A stretch of DNA of 64,000 nucleotides from Nocardioides ferulae (GTDB taxonomy: Bacteria; Actinomycetota; Actinomycetes; Propionibacteriales; Nocardioidaceae): positions 181,748 to 245,747 of the forward strand of contig NZ_QZVR01000008.1 of assembly GCF_003660455.1 (NCBI RefSeq). The letters run 5' to 3'. A model generated the notes under the pieces. That model saw nothing but the letters and a program-made list of their open reading frames with translations. It ran no database searches and was not told the DNA's origin. How positions within the stretch are numbered: the stretch's first letter is position 1; every line of letters begins with the position of its first letter. Shown here one piece after another: positions 34,069 through 42,029 of the stretch. Position numbers and translations under genes: made by a program.

Positions 34069-35097
34069 TCACACTCCGGCGTAGGAGTGCAGGCCGGAGA
34101 TCCACATGTTGACCCCGACGAAGTTGAACAGGAACGCCGCGTAGCCGAGGAGGCTAAACCATGCTGCGCGGGTTCCGCGCCATCCGGCCGTGGACTGGGC
34201 GTGGAGGTAGGCGGCGTACAACACCCAGGTGATGAACGCCCACGTCTCTTTGGGGTCCCAGCCCCAGTAGCGGCCCCAGGCGGCCTCGGCCCATACCGCG
34301 CCCGCGATGACGGCGAAGGTCCAGATCGGGAAGGCGAACACGATCAGCCCGTAGGAGACTCGCTCCAGCGTCTCCGACCTCAACCCAGTACCAGTCCCGC
34401 GGCTGGTTGCGTCAATGCCCGATGTGGAGTCGTTGGCGCGTTCGCGGCGCCGCTGGATCAGGAACGCTCCCGAGGCGAGGGCGGCGATGGTGAACACGCC
34501 GCCGGCGACGATGGCCGCAGCCACGTGGATGACCATCCAGTAGGAGTTGAGGACGGGGATCAGCGCATCAACCGGCGTGTAGAGAACGGTGACGGCGAGC
34601 CCGAGGCACACTAGGACCAGTCCGGCAACTCCGATCCCGAGACCCTCAATCCGGTGGCGCCGCGATCCGACGACGAATGCGGTGGCGATGGCAGCGGCGC
34701 CGACCATGGCGAATTCGTACATGTTTCCCCACGGCGCCCGCCCCGCGGCGACCCCTCGTGCTACCACGGCCGCGATGTTCACGCCGCAGGCGATGGTGAG
34801 AAGTCGCCCCGCTATCAGCGCGGTCCGGCTGAGGTCGCTGCGGTCGCTGCGGTCGAGCAACGAGTTCACGTCGGGGGCCGCCACGTCTTCGGGCGGTCCA
34901 TCTGGGTCTACGGCGACGGGGGAGTCGACGGGATTCGCCGACCCGGTCACCGCGGCGGGTGTGGTGGAGCGAGTTCGGGCGCCGAACCGGGCGCCAGTGC
35001 GGGCCTTGGCCAGATCGGCGGCGTACACCGTGAAGGCCACCGCATAGATGCCGATGGCGAGGGCCACTAGGTTGTCGGAGAGCGCGGCGATGTTCAC
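34069..35097 (-). CDS. ccsB: Cytochrome c biogenesis protein CcsB (CcsA/ResC family)
   Basis: A 342-residue protein with about eight helices. The tryptophan-rich WWD haem motif is present (WGRYWGWDPKETWAFITWVL), with flanking His residues (HVAAAIVAGG, ISGLHSYAG) and the NMYEF loop. Together with ResB it exports haem and attaches it to apocytochrome c (system II). It overlaps resB by ATGA, second gene of the operon behind the operator at 36777. Confidence 0.94.
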   Translation of the reverse strand: MNIAALSDNLVALAIGIYAVAFTVYAADLAKARTGARFGARTRSTTPAAVTGSANPVDSPVAVDPDGPPEDVAAPDVNSLLDRSDRSDLSRTALIAGRLLTIACGVNIAAVVARGVAAGRAPWGNMYEFAMVGAAAIATAFVVGSRRHRIEGLGIGVAGLVLVCLGLAVTVLYTPVDALIPVLNSYWMVIHVAAAIVAGGVFTIAALASGAFLIQRRRERANDSTSGIDATSRGTGTGLRSETLERVSYGLIVFAFPIWTFAVIAGAVWAEAAWGRYWGWDPKETWAFITWVLYAAYLHAQSTAGWRGTRAAWFSLLGYAAFLFNFVGVNMWISGLHSYAGV

Positions 35098-36749
35098 GAG
35101 AGACTCCTCACGGCCTCGGGATCGAGGTCGGGGGCGAGGTCGGGGGCGAGGTCGGGGGCGAGGCGGTTCAGGGTCTGCATGAGCTTGTCTGTGTCCTCGC
35201 TCGGTGCGGATCTGCGAGTGAGGGACCGCGTGGCGGTCTCCACCTGGACGCCCTCCCGGTCGGGGTATTGGGTGACGCGGACCCAGACCCGTCGACGGCG
35301 GACGGTGAGGGAGACGGTGAGACCGATCAGCAGGAGGACAGCTGCGGCCAGGGCAATCTCCTTGCCCGGGTCGTAGGCGACCTGGAAGTTGCCGAACCGG
35401 GCGACGCCGTCGAAGGTGACCGACCCGGCACCGTCGGGCAACCGCATGGTCTCGCCGATCCGCAGGCTCTGACTCTCAATTTCGGTCAGACTGGTCTTGT
35501 CGAGGCTGTAGACCGACTGCGGCACTCCGGTGTCCATGCTCAGGTCGCCGGAGTAGGCCACCAGGTCCAGACGGGGTGCGAGCAGTCCGGGGAACTGCGA
35601 GACATCGCCGCCCATTGGCGTGCCGGTGGGCAGGAACAGACCTTCGAAACCCAGCTGGGTCGGTTTCGCGTTCGGCACCTTGATGACGCCGTCGCTGGTC
35701 AGTGAACCGTCGGAGGGAAGGAAGATGACCGGCCCGGAGAACACGGTCTCGTCCTTGCCGTCGCGGACTGTCACCCTGGGGGCGTACCCGTGACCGCTGA
35801 GGAACAGCTTGGTGCCATCGACGTCCAGCGGCTGGTTCGGCGCGATGCTGGTGGAGGCTTCCGCGCCGTCCTCAGTGCGGTAGGTGACCTGTGCGTCGAA
35901 CTTCCGGGGTTCGCCTGTTCGTGGCCCGGTTGGCGCGAAGGCCGTTTCGAGTTCCTCCAAGGTCATCGAGAATGGGGTCAGTCCGTCGACGTCGGCCAAC
36001 GACGCCGGTGTGAACGCGTCGTAGGAGGAGGCCACGTTCGTGAAGGTGTCGCCCTCGGCGAGCGCGACCCGACCCTCGAAGCCGAACAGCTTCCCGCCAG
36101 CCACGCCGACCAGCAGGACCAGCAGCGAGAGGTGGAAGGCCAGGTTTCCTATCTCCCGCGCATAGCCCTTCTCCGCGCGAACCTCCGCCCGTGCTTTCGC
36201 CTGGCCGGGCACTGCCTCACCCGTCTCACCTGTCGTGCAGGGCGCGTCGGGCTCGCTGTCGACGACGACGCGATAGCCGCGGCCGCGCAGGGTGGCCGCG
36301 GCCTGTGCGACCACGACGCCTGCCGGGGCGTCGAGCGAGGTTTCGCGGTGGTGTTCGAACCGGTCCAGCCGCGGTGGGGCCTTCGGTGGCTCGGCCCGCG
36401 CCTCCCGCCACAGCCGCACGCAGCGGGGGAGGACGCAGCCGGTCATCGAGACCAGCAACAGACCGTACGTGGCGGCGAACCAGGGCGAGGCGTAGACCTC
36501 GAACAGCCCCAACCGGTCCAGCCATGGCGAGATCCTCGGGTGCTCGGCCATGAACTGCGGCACCGCCGCCGGATCGGTGGCGACGTTGCGTTGCGGCAGC
36601 ACCGATCCCGGGATCGCCGCGAATGCGAGGAGTCCGAGCAGAGCCACGGCGGTGCGCATCGAGGTCAGCTCACGCCAAGCCCACCGACCCCACCCCCACG
36701 AGGGCAATGGCCGGGCGCCCCGGTCCGCCACGTCCGCCGTCACCACCAC
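35094..36749 (-). CDS. resB: Cytochrome c biogenesis protein ResB (Ccs1)
   Basis: A 551-residue protein of normal ResB length. Three N-terminal helices (about 25-130), a fourth near 200 (FHLSLLVLLVGVAGGKLFG), a large extracellular domain and a last helix (about 455-475). VSMTGCVLPRC and the GxxxFHLSLL segment are family marks. Partner of CcsB. The start is in a GTG run (36749); the operator at 36777 is 28 bp upstream. The CcdA and TlpA proteins at 24-25.6 kb complete a system II set. Confidence 0.93.
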   Translation of the reverse strand: MVVTADVADRGARPLPSWGWGRWAWRELTSMRTAVALLGLLAFAAIPGSVLPQRNVATDPAAVPQFMAEHPRISPWLDRLGLFEVYASPWFAATYGLLLVSMTGCVLPRCVRLWREARAEPPKAPPRLDRFEHHRETSLDAPAGVVVAQAAATLRGRGYRVVVDSEPDAPCTTGETGEAVPGQAKARAEVRAEKGYAREIGNLAFHLSLLVLLVGVAGGKLFGFEGRVALAEGDTFTNVASSYDAFTPASLADVDGLTPFSMTLEELETAFAPTGPRTGEPRKFDAQVTYRTEDGAEASTSIAPNQPLDVDGTKLFLSGHGYAPRVTVRDGKDETVFSGPVIFLPSDGSLTSDGVIKVPNAKPTQLGFEGLFLPTGTPMGGDVSQFPGLLAPRLDLVAYSGDLSMDTGVPQSVYSLDKTSLTEIESQSLRIGETMRLPDGAGSVTFDGVARFGNFQVAYDPGKEIALAAAVLLLIGLTVSLTVRRRRVWVRVTQYPDREGVQVETATRSLTRRSAPSEDTDKLMQTLNRLAPDLAPDLAPDLDPEAVRSLS

Positions 36750-36776
36750 CCCTACCGCGTTTCGTCAGAACACCAT

Positions 36777-36795
36777 CTACTAGACGCAATAGTAG
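36777..36795. promoter_or_regulatory. BlaI-type operator, resB-ccsB
   Basis: CTACTAGAC (36777-36785), G, CAATAGTAG (36787-36795). The outer CTACTA/TAGTAG halves are perfect at the standard 13-bp spacing; the inner bases differ. Confidence 0.85.
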
Positions 36796-37075
36796 ACACA
36801 CGTCGCGCTTGCCGCCGCAGCGGCGTGCCCTCACGCCTACCCACGGATGGACGGGCTGGAGAACCCTTGGAGCTGACTCCGGTTCTCCTCGGGCCCCGTC
36901 TCCATCACGACCCGGTGAGCGCGGTTGCTCCGGGGAATACCGGCGACGTCGGATGATCGAATCGACGGAGTAGCACTACCAGGGCGCTCGGCTCCCCCGC
37001 CGAAATATGGAGTACGTGCGACAAGTCTGCGTTCATGAGGCAGCGCCCAGCGAGCTAATGGTTCAGCAGTGGCTG

Positions 37076-37095
37076 TATTATTCAGCATGTGCTGA
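37076..37095 (+). promoter_or_regulatory. Promoter and operator of the ArsR-CadD operon
   Basis: TATTAT (37076-37081) is a good -10 box. The perfect inverted repeat TCAGCA-TG-TGCTGA (37082-37095) covers the expected transcription start and the GTG start codon at 37089, so the mRNA is probably leaderless and repression steric. Confidence 0.6.
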
Positions 37096-37448
37096 CTGTT
37101 GCTACGCGTTTGGACGTGATGAACCGGTTGGGTCGGGCGATGGCGGACCCGACCCGTTCTCGCCTTCTTATGGCTCTGCTGGAGCGGCCCGCCTATCCCG
37201 CTGAGTTGGCGCGCGAGCTCGGTCTGACCCGGTCGAACGTGTCGAATCATCTGGCGTGCCTGCGGGACTGCGGCATCGTGGTGGCTGAACCGGAGGGTCG
37301 GCAGACGCGGTATGTCATTGCCGATCCGCATCTGGCTCGGGCCCTTACTGCGTTGGTTGAGGTCACTCTCGCGGTCGATGAGAGTGCACCTTGTATCGAC
37401 CCGACCTGCTCCCTACCCGAGTGCGGAAACGGAGAGGCAGGCGCGTGA
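37089..37448 (+). CDS. ArsR/SmtB metal-sensing repressor, CmtR/CadC-like
   Basis: A 119-residue winged-helix repressor. The recognition helix ends NVSNHLACLRDCG with the same Cys-x3-Cys pair as the sensor at 14632, and the C-terminus is Cys-rich (APCIDPTCSLPECG). This suggests Cd(II)/Pb(II) sensing. GTG 37089 has no ribosome site and lies 7 nt after a -10 box, so it is probably leaderless. Its stop overlaps the cadD start. Confidence 0.88.
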   Translation: MLTVATRLDVMNRLGRAMADPTRSRLLMALLERPAYPAELARELGLTRSNVSNHLACLRDCGIVVAEPEGRQTRYVIADPHLARALTALVEVTLAVDESAPCIDPTCSLPECGNGEAGA

Positions 37449-38041
37449 TCCTGTCCTCCGCGCTGCAGGCGATTGGCCTGTTCATCGCTACGAACATCGA
37501 CGACATCATCGTGCTCTCGCTGTTCTTCGCCCGAGGAGCCGGCCGCAGTGGGACCACGGCCCGGATCCTGGTCGGTCAGTACCTGGGGTTCGCTGGCATC
37601 TTGGCCGCAGCAGTGCTCGTGTCGTTGGGCGCAGGAGCCTTCTTGCCCGAGGAAGCCATTCCCTACTTCGGCCTGATCCCCTTGCTGCTGGGCCTGTGGG
37701 CAGCGTGGCAAGTCTGGCGATCCGGCGACGATGACGACGACGCGAAGATCGCCGGCAAGCCGGTGGCTGCTTGGACGGTGGCTGCCGTGACGTTCGCCAA
37801 CGGTGGGGACAACATCGGGGTCTACGTGCCGGTCTTCCTCAGCGTGGGCGTCGCTGCCACGGTTGCGTTCTGCATTGTCTTCCTCGTCCTTGTGGCAGCT
37901 CTGGTCATGCTGGCCAAGTTCGTTGCGACTCGACCCGGGATCGACGAGGTCCTCGAACGCTGGGAGCATGTGCTGTTCCCCCTCGTCTTGGTCGGACTCG
38001 GCATCGTCATCCTTTACACCGGCGGAGCGTTCGGTCTCTGA
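37445..38041 (+). CDS. cadD: CadD-family cadmium resistance transporter
   Basis: A 198-residue protein with five to six helices. Family marks are GLFIATNIDDIIVLSLFFA near the N-terminus and VTFANGGDNIGVYVPVF in the middle, both with Asp/Asn clusters in helices. CadD proteins give Cd (and sometimes Zn) resistance. GTG start overlaps the ArsR stop (GTGA), so it is under direct metal-responsive control. Confidence 0.92.
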   Translation: MILSSALQAIGLFIATNIDDIIVLSLFFARGAGRSGTTARILVGQYLGFAGILAAAVLVSLGAGAFLPEEAIPYFGLIPLLLGLWAAWQVWRSGDDDDDAKIAGKPVAAWTVAAVTFANGGDNIGVYVPVFLSVGVAATVAFCIVFLVLVAALVMLAKFVATRPGIDEVLERWEHVLFPLVLVGLGIVILYTGGAFGL

Positions 38042-38117
38042 CAGAACGACAACGAGTCGAGTCGCCGGCCTCTGGCGCTGCTGCTGTGTAGCGTGCCAGC
38101 GGCGTGTTGGACATGCC

Positions 38118-40349
38118 TCAGTCGTTGTGACGCGGCCTGGTGGAGTTCTTCCGGACTGCGGCGTAGGTGGTCCAGTTGCCGCCGGCGTGCTCGGTCCACT
38201 TCGTGGCGGCGCCGGCGCTGATTCCGATGAGGCTGGCGAACACGGCGGGTGGGACGCTCGAGGCGAGGTGGAGCATGGCGGTGTTGCGGCTGGCGCGGGT
38301 GGTGATGCCGAGCCGATTGAGTCGCCCCATCAGGGACGTGGGGTGTTGGTGTTGGCCGGCGTTCTTGCCGGGGAACAGCCAGCGGGGGTCGGCCAGGGTC
38401 CGGGCGGCGCCGAAGGGCTTGGCGATCGGGAGCGCGGTCACGAGCGCGTCCAGCGGGGGGATGAGGAGCAACGGCTCGGTGCCGAGTCGGAGGTAGGTGC
38501 CGTCCTCGGCTGTGTTGATGTCGTGGACCGTGAGCGCCACGATCTTGGCGAGTGGTTGTGCGTAGAGCAGTACGAGGCAGGCAGCGACGCGGTCCTCGAC
38601 GCTGGCGGAGTGTTCGTCGTGGAGCATCCGTCGGACCAGGGCCCAGTGTTCGTCGGGGTTGGCGTGGGTTCGTGGCCCGGCCTTTGGGACTGGACCAGGC
38701 AGGGCCACGTCACCGACGTGGCCGTTGTCGCGTAGCCATCGGACGAAGCGGATTCCTTTGTCGGGCTGCTTGGTGAGCCAGGCGTCGATGTCGGCTTGAG
38801 TGCAGTCGCCGATGATGCGGTTGCGGTCGGCGAGGTGAGCGATGAAGCGTTGTGCGGCTCGGATCTCCTGGCGGCAGCGGTCGGCTGCGCCGTGGCCGAG
38901 CTGTCCATGACGGTCAACTTGGACTCTGGCGATCACGTGCCAGCGGGCGTATCGGCTCAGATTCTGGCGGTCCTGGGCGTAAGACACCTCGGCGATGATT
39001 CGGGCAGCGAAGCGGTGCAGCCTGGCGAGGTTCTCGTCGCGTGCAGGCAGGGCGCCTGTTGCAACGAGGACCGCGCGGAGGTAGTTGACCGAGAACCGGT
39101 TGCCTTCGGCGTCGAGCAGCTCGTGGGTGAGATCGGTGTGCTCGCGGGCCAGTTTGGCGAGGAGGCTGAGGCTTCCGATGCGATTCCAGTTGCTCAGGAT
39201 CGATCGAGGTCGGGGGCCGGCGACGAGTACGTCGCGCACGTCTTTGAGCCCATCGGGAATGCTGCGATCAGCCGCGGCGAGGAGTTGGTCGATGCGTTCG
39301 GTGGCTTGGCAGGCGAAGCACCAGGGTTGTCCCTCCTTGGTGGTGCGGCGGCCGAGAGCGTGCTGCCCGCAGACCGAGCAGTCGATCATCGGCGCCTGGT
39401 AGCAAGTGGGGCAGACGTCGGTGCTGGTGCCGGTCGCTTTCAGTGCGACCCGGCGGGCGCGCCCGCAGATGCCACATTCGCGTTTGGGGTGCCGGTAGCA
39501 ACGGATGCACACGTCCTTGCCAGTGGCGGTGCGTCCACCGGCGCGGGCGTTGAGCGGGCCGACGGCACCGCACTCGTGGCAGACGTCGGTGCTGGTGCGG
39601 CTCTTGGCGTAACAGGTGGTGCAGACGGCGCTGCCGTCGGCAGCGCGTGCGTTGACACGCCGATCCTGCCCACAGACGGAGCAAGGCTCGGTCGGCGACC
39701 GTCTGCTTTGGCAGCCCCGGCAGTAGTCGAGGCTGTCTGCCGTCGAACGTTTCAGGAGGCGCAACTGTCCGCAGCCTGCGCAGGCTTCCGGTTGCCGGGC
39801 GTGGTCGTGGCATCGGGGGCAGAGGGGGCTGCCGTCGCTGGTGCGTACCTTGATGCGCTGGTTTTCTCGACCGCAGCCCGAGCAGGTCGCGACGCGGAGC
39901 CGGCTGTAGCAGGTGGTGCAGATCCGCTGGCCGTCGTCGTGGGTGTGGAACAGGGGCCGTGGCCGGTGGCAGAGCGCGCAGCTGGGAGCGGCCAGGCCGG
40001 CGATACCGGCGTCGATGGCGGCGTAGAGGAACTCGCCGACGAGCTTCGGCATAGACGACCCGCCGGAGGTCAGGACGGCCGGGTGATTGGCGAGGTGGCC
40101 GAGCAGCAGGGTGTGTGCGTGGGCGGCGGGTGCGACCTGGGCCAGCAGATCCTCGACTTGGTCAGGAGTGACCGTCTGGTCAAGCTCGACGATCAGCCTG
40201 GCGACGGTAGCGAGTTGTGCGCTCCGGTTGGCGGCGAGTTTCTCGGCCGCGCGACGTTTCTCGTGACATCGGCAGAGCAGTACCCCAGGCGCTCGGCCAC
40301 TGCGTGCCCGGCCGCAGTCGGAGCAAGGCTGCGCTTCCGGGCGTGGCAC
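38118..40349 (-). CDS. Multi-zinc-ribbon protein with degenerate tyrosine-recombinase-like C-terminus
   Basis: A 743-residue protein. The first ~370 residues contain about fifteen CxxC pairs (CSDC, CALC, CSGC, CAGC, CSVC, CHEC, CGIC and others) arranged as serial zinc ribbons. The C-terminal ~200 residues resemble a tyrosine recombinase catalytic domain: VAACLVLLYAQPLAKIVALT sits where ...YAGLRISE... is expected, and FASLIGISAGAATKWTEHAG where LGHSSISTT..Y is expected. The catalytic Arg and the HxxR seem replaced, so it may be a DNA-binding accessory factor. Third gene of a trio with an XRE regulator and an intact recombinase. Confidence 0.7.
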   Translation of the reverse strand: MPRPEAQPCSDCGRARSGRAPGVLLCRCHEKRRAAEKLAANRSAQLATVARLIVELDQTVTPDQVEDLLAQVAPAAHAHTLLLGHLANHPAVLTSGGSSMPKLVGEFLYAAIDAGIAGLAAPSCALCHRPRPLFHTHDDGQRICTTCYSRLRVATCSGCGRENQRIKVRTSDGSPLCPRCHDHARQPEACAGCGQLRLLKRSTADSLDYCRGCQSRRSPTEPCSVCGQDRRVNARAADGSAVCTTCYAKSRTSTDVCHECGAVGPLNARAGGRTATGKDVCIRCYRHPKRECGICGRARRVALKATGTSTDVCPTCYQAPMIDCSVCGQHALGRRTTKEGQPWCFACQATERIDQLLAAADRSIPDGLKDVRDVLVAGPRPRSILSNWNRIGSLSLLAKLAREHTDLTHELLDAEGNRFSVNYLRAVLVATGALPARDENLARLHRFAARIIAEVSYAQDRQNLSRYARWHVIARVQVDRHGQLGHGAADRCRQEIRAAQRFIAHLADRNRIIGDCTQADIDAWLTKQPDKGIRFVRWLRDNGHVGDVALPGPVPKAGPRTHANPDEHWALVRRMLHDEHSASVEDRVAACLVLLYAQPLAKIVALTVHDINTAEDGTYLRLGTEPLLLIPPLDALVTALPIAKPFGAARTLADPRWLFPGKNAGQHQHPTSLMGRLNRLGITTRASRNTAMLHLASSVPPAVFASLIGISAGAATKWTEHAGGNWTTYAAVRKNSTRPRHND

Positions 40350-40360
40350 AGGCCCACCGC

Positions 40361-40720
40361 TCAGTCGTTGTCGGTGGGCGTGATGGTGGCTCGGCGCGGC
40401 CTGGTCTTGCTTGTCGTGTCGCGAGTGGTCGGCTGCGCGGCAGTGGCGGTCTTCCGTCCACGCCTCGACGTCGCAACGACGTAGGGCTCAATGAGGTCGT
40501 TGGGCGTGCACCCGAAGATGTCGCACAGCGCTGCCAGCAGGCGCATGTTGAGCCGCTCGGGTTCGCCGGTGACGATCCGGTAGACCTGCGTCGAGGTCAT
40601 CACCACGCTGCGATCGGCCAGAAGGGGCACCAGATCGGTGGTGTTGTGGAGGCCGTGGTCGCTCATCACCTTGCGCAGGTGCCAGCGGTAGGCCACGGTT
40701 TTCGTCGTCGGGTTCGTCAT
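40361..40720 (-). CDS. XRE-family helix-turn-helix regulator
   Basis: A 119-residue protein. The first ~75 residues form a Cro/CI-like helix-turn-helix (LRKVMSDHGL, VVMTSTQVYRIVTGEPERLN, LLAALCDIFGCTPNDLI) of the YozG-like type; the rest is a Thr/Arg-rich basic tail. It overlaps the recombinase gene upstream by 4 bp and ends 11 bp before the zinc-ribbon gene. It probably controls the trio, perhaps through the TACATC boxes near 41870. Confidence 0.85.
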   Translation of the reverse strand: MTNPTTKTVAYRWHLRKVMSDHGLHNTTDLVPLLADRSVVMTSTQVYRIVTGEPERLNMRLLAALCDIFGCTPNDLIEPYVVATSRRGRKTATAAQPTTRDTTSKTRPRRATITPTDND

Positions 40721-41853
40721 CGCGGGGTACCTCCTTGATCGGTCGGACTGGTCGGTGGCGCGAATGCTTCGTCGAGGGCGTGTCGCAGCACGCGGTTGCG
40801 GTAATCACCGGAGACGCCGGTGTAGAGCGCGGTGGTCGAGCCCCAACGGTGGCCGGCCTGTTGTTGGACGAAGAGCGGGTCGAAGCCGTCCTCGATCAAA
40901 TGGGTCACGTAGGAGTGCCGCAGACAGTGCGGGTGCAGCACCGGGTCCAGGCCGAGGTCGTCGCGCCAGTCGGCGAACCGGTCATCGATGTGGGCCAGCC
41001 GGATACGTCCCTGGCGTTCGGTCGGCCACAGCACCGCCGAGTCCGCCAATTCGAACCGTGGCAGGACATCGGTGACGTACTCCTCCAGGACAGGTCGGGT
41101 CCACTCGAACACCGTCAGCACCGCTCGCCGGCGAGGCTGGGAGCCGCGGCTGGCCTTGCCCCAGCGGACGTTGCAGACGCCGTAGCGGCCGAACTCGAGC
41201 GCCTTGGGGTTGCGGGTGAAGTCGTGGACGTCGAGCATCGCGGCTTCGCGTCGACGCAGCCCGTAGGCGTAGATGACCTTGAACAACGTCGCGTCCCGGA
41301 ACAGCGTCAACCAGCCCTTGCGCTTGGACGACCGGGCGAAGTCGACATGATCATCGGCCAGGTCGAACAATGCCTGCACTTCGGCGCGGGTCAGCGGTCG
41401 CACCGGCGGGCGTGCTTCGTGGTCGGCGACGTGCACGGCGGTGTTCCACTCGTGACAGACCTGGACGGGATGGGTGCCGAACATCGCCATGCACTGATCG
41501 ACCCAGCCGTAGCGCAAGTCGGTCACGTAGGAGCAGAACAGCGCTACCGCGTTCTGGTAGCCGCGAATCGTGGACACCGTCAGCGGGCGCGAACCTGACA
41601 ACAGCTCGGAGGTCCATTCCTCGACGTCGCTCGCGGTCCACTCCCACGGCGGGGTGGAGCAGAAGCCGGCGAACCGGCGGACCTGCGACTCGCGAGTCCG
41701 GGTCGTCGTACGAGACAGCAACCGCGACGACTGCTGCGCCGCCCAGCCAGCCAGCATGTCGTCGAAGAGATGATCGGCCGGCCGCAGGACCGACACATTC
41801 CCCGGGCGCAACGCCACCACCGAGCCGGGAACGCCGACGCCGTCAAGGACCAT
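40717..41853 (-). CDS. Tyrosine site-specific recombinase
   Basis: A 378-residue recombinase. A SAM-like N-terminal core-binding domain (TTTRTRESQVRRFAGF...) is followed by the catalytic domain with Arg in YAYGLRRREAAMLDVHDF, HxxR in HPHCLRHSYVTHL, the third His in QQAGHRWGSTTALY and the nucleophile Tyr in TALYTGVSG. All catalytic residues are visible. ATG 41853 is followed upstream by repeated TACATC/GATGTA boxes and by the long palindrome at 41983. Probable integrase of the element carrying the trio. Confidence 0.9.
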   Translation of the reverse strand: MVLDGVGVPGSVVALRPGNVSVLRPADHLFDDMLAGWAAQQSSRLLSRTTTRTRESQVRRFAGFCSTPPWEWTASDVEEWTSELLSGSRPLTVSTIRGYQNAVALFCSYVTDLRYGWVDQCMAMFGTHPVQVCHEWNTAVHVADHEARPPVRPLTRAEVQALFDLADDHVDFARSSKRKGWLTLFRDATLFKVIYAYGLRRREAAMLDVHDFTRNPKALEFGRYGVCNVRWGKASRGSQPRRRAVLTVFEWTRPVLEEYVTDVLPRFELADSAVLWPTERQGRIRLAHIDDRFADWRDDLGLDPVLHPHCLRHSYVTHLIEDGFDPLFVQQQAGHRWGSTTALYTGVSGDYRNRVLRHALDEAFAPPTSPTDQGGTPR

Positions 41854-41863
41854 GCCAACAACG

Positions 41864-41898
41864 TTACATCAGATGTACGATTCCTGCATCTAATGTAC
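41864..41898. promoter_or_regulatory. Paired TACATC/GATGTA boxes upstream of the recombinase
   Basis: TACATC-A-GATGTA (41865-41877) is a perfect 6-1-6 inverted repeat. A related, weaker copy (TGCATC-T-AATGTA, 41885-41897) lies 20 bp away. The same box bounds the palindrome at 41983-42017. Likely operator for the XRE protein or arm sites of the recombinase. Confidence 0.6.
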
Positions 41899-41982
41899 GT
41901 CAGTCCGCAAACCTGCAGGTCAACGGGGGTGCGGGCGCCCGGAGGACGCATTGTCGATTCACGCTTAACGCCAGATTGGCGC

Positions 41983-42017
41983 TTACATCTACCGCACGAA
42001 TCGTGCGTTAGATGTAA
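41983..42017. repeat. 35-bp near-perfect palindrome, candidate recombination site
   Basis: TTACATCTACCGCACGA (41983-41999), one base, TCGTGCGTTAGATGTAA (42001-42017). Only one position of the 17-bp arms mismatches. It lies between the recombinase promoter and the 3' end of the next gene, the expected place for an attachment or core site. Confidence 0.65.
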
Positions 42018-42029
42018 CTTCCGACATTA

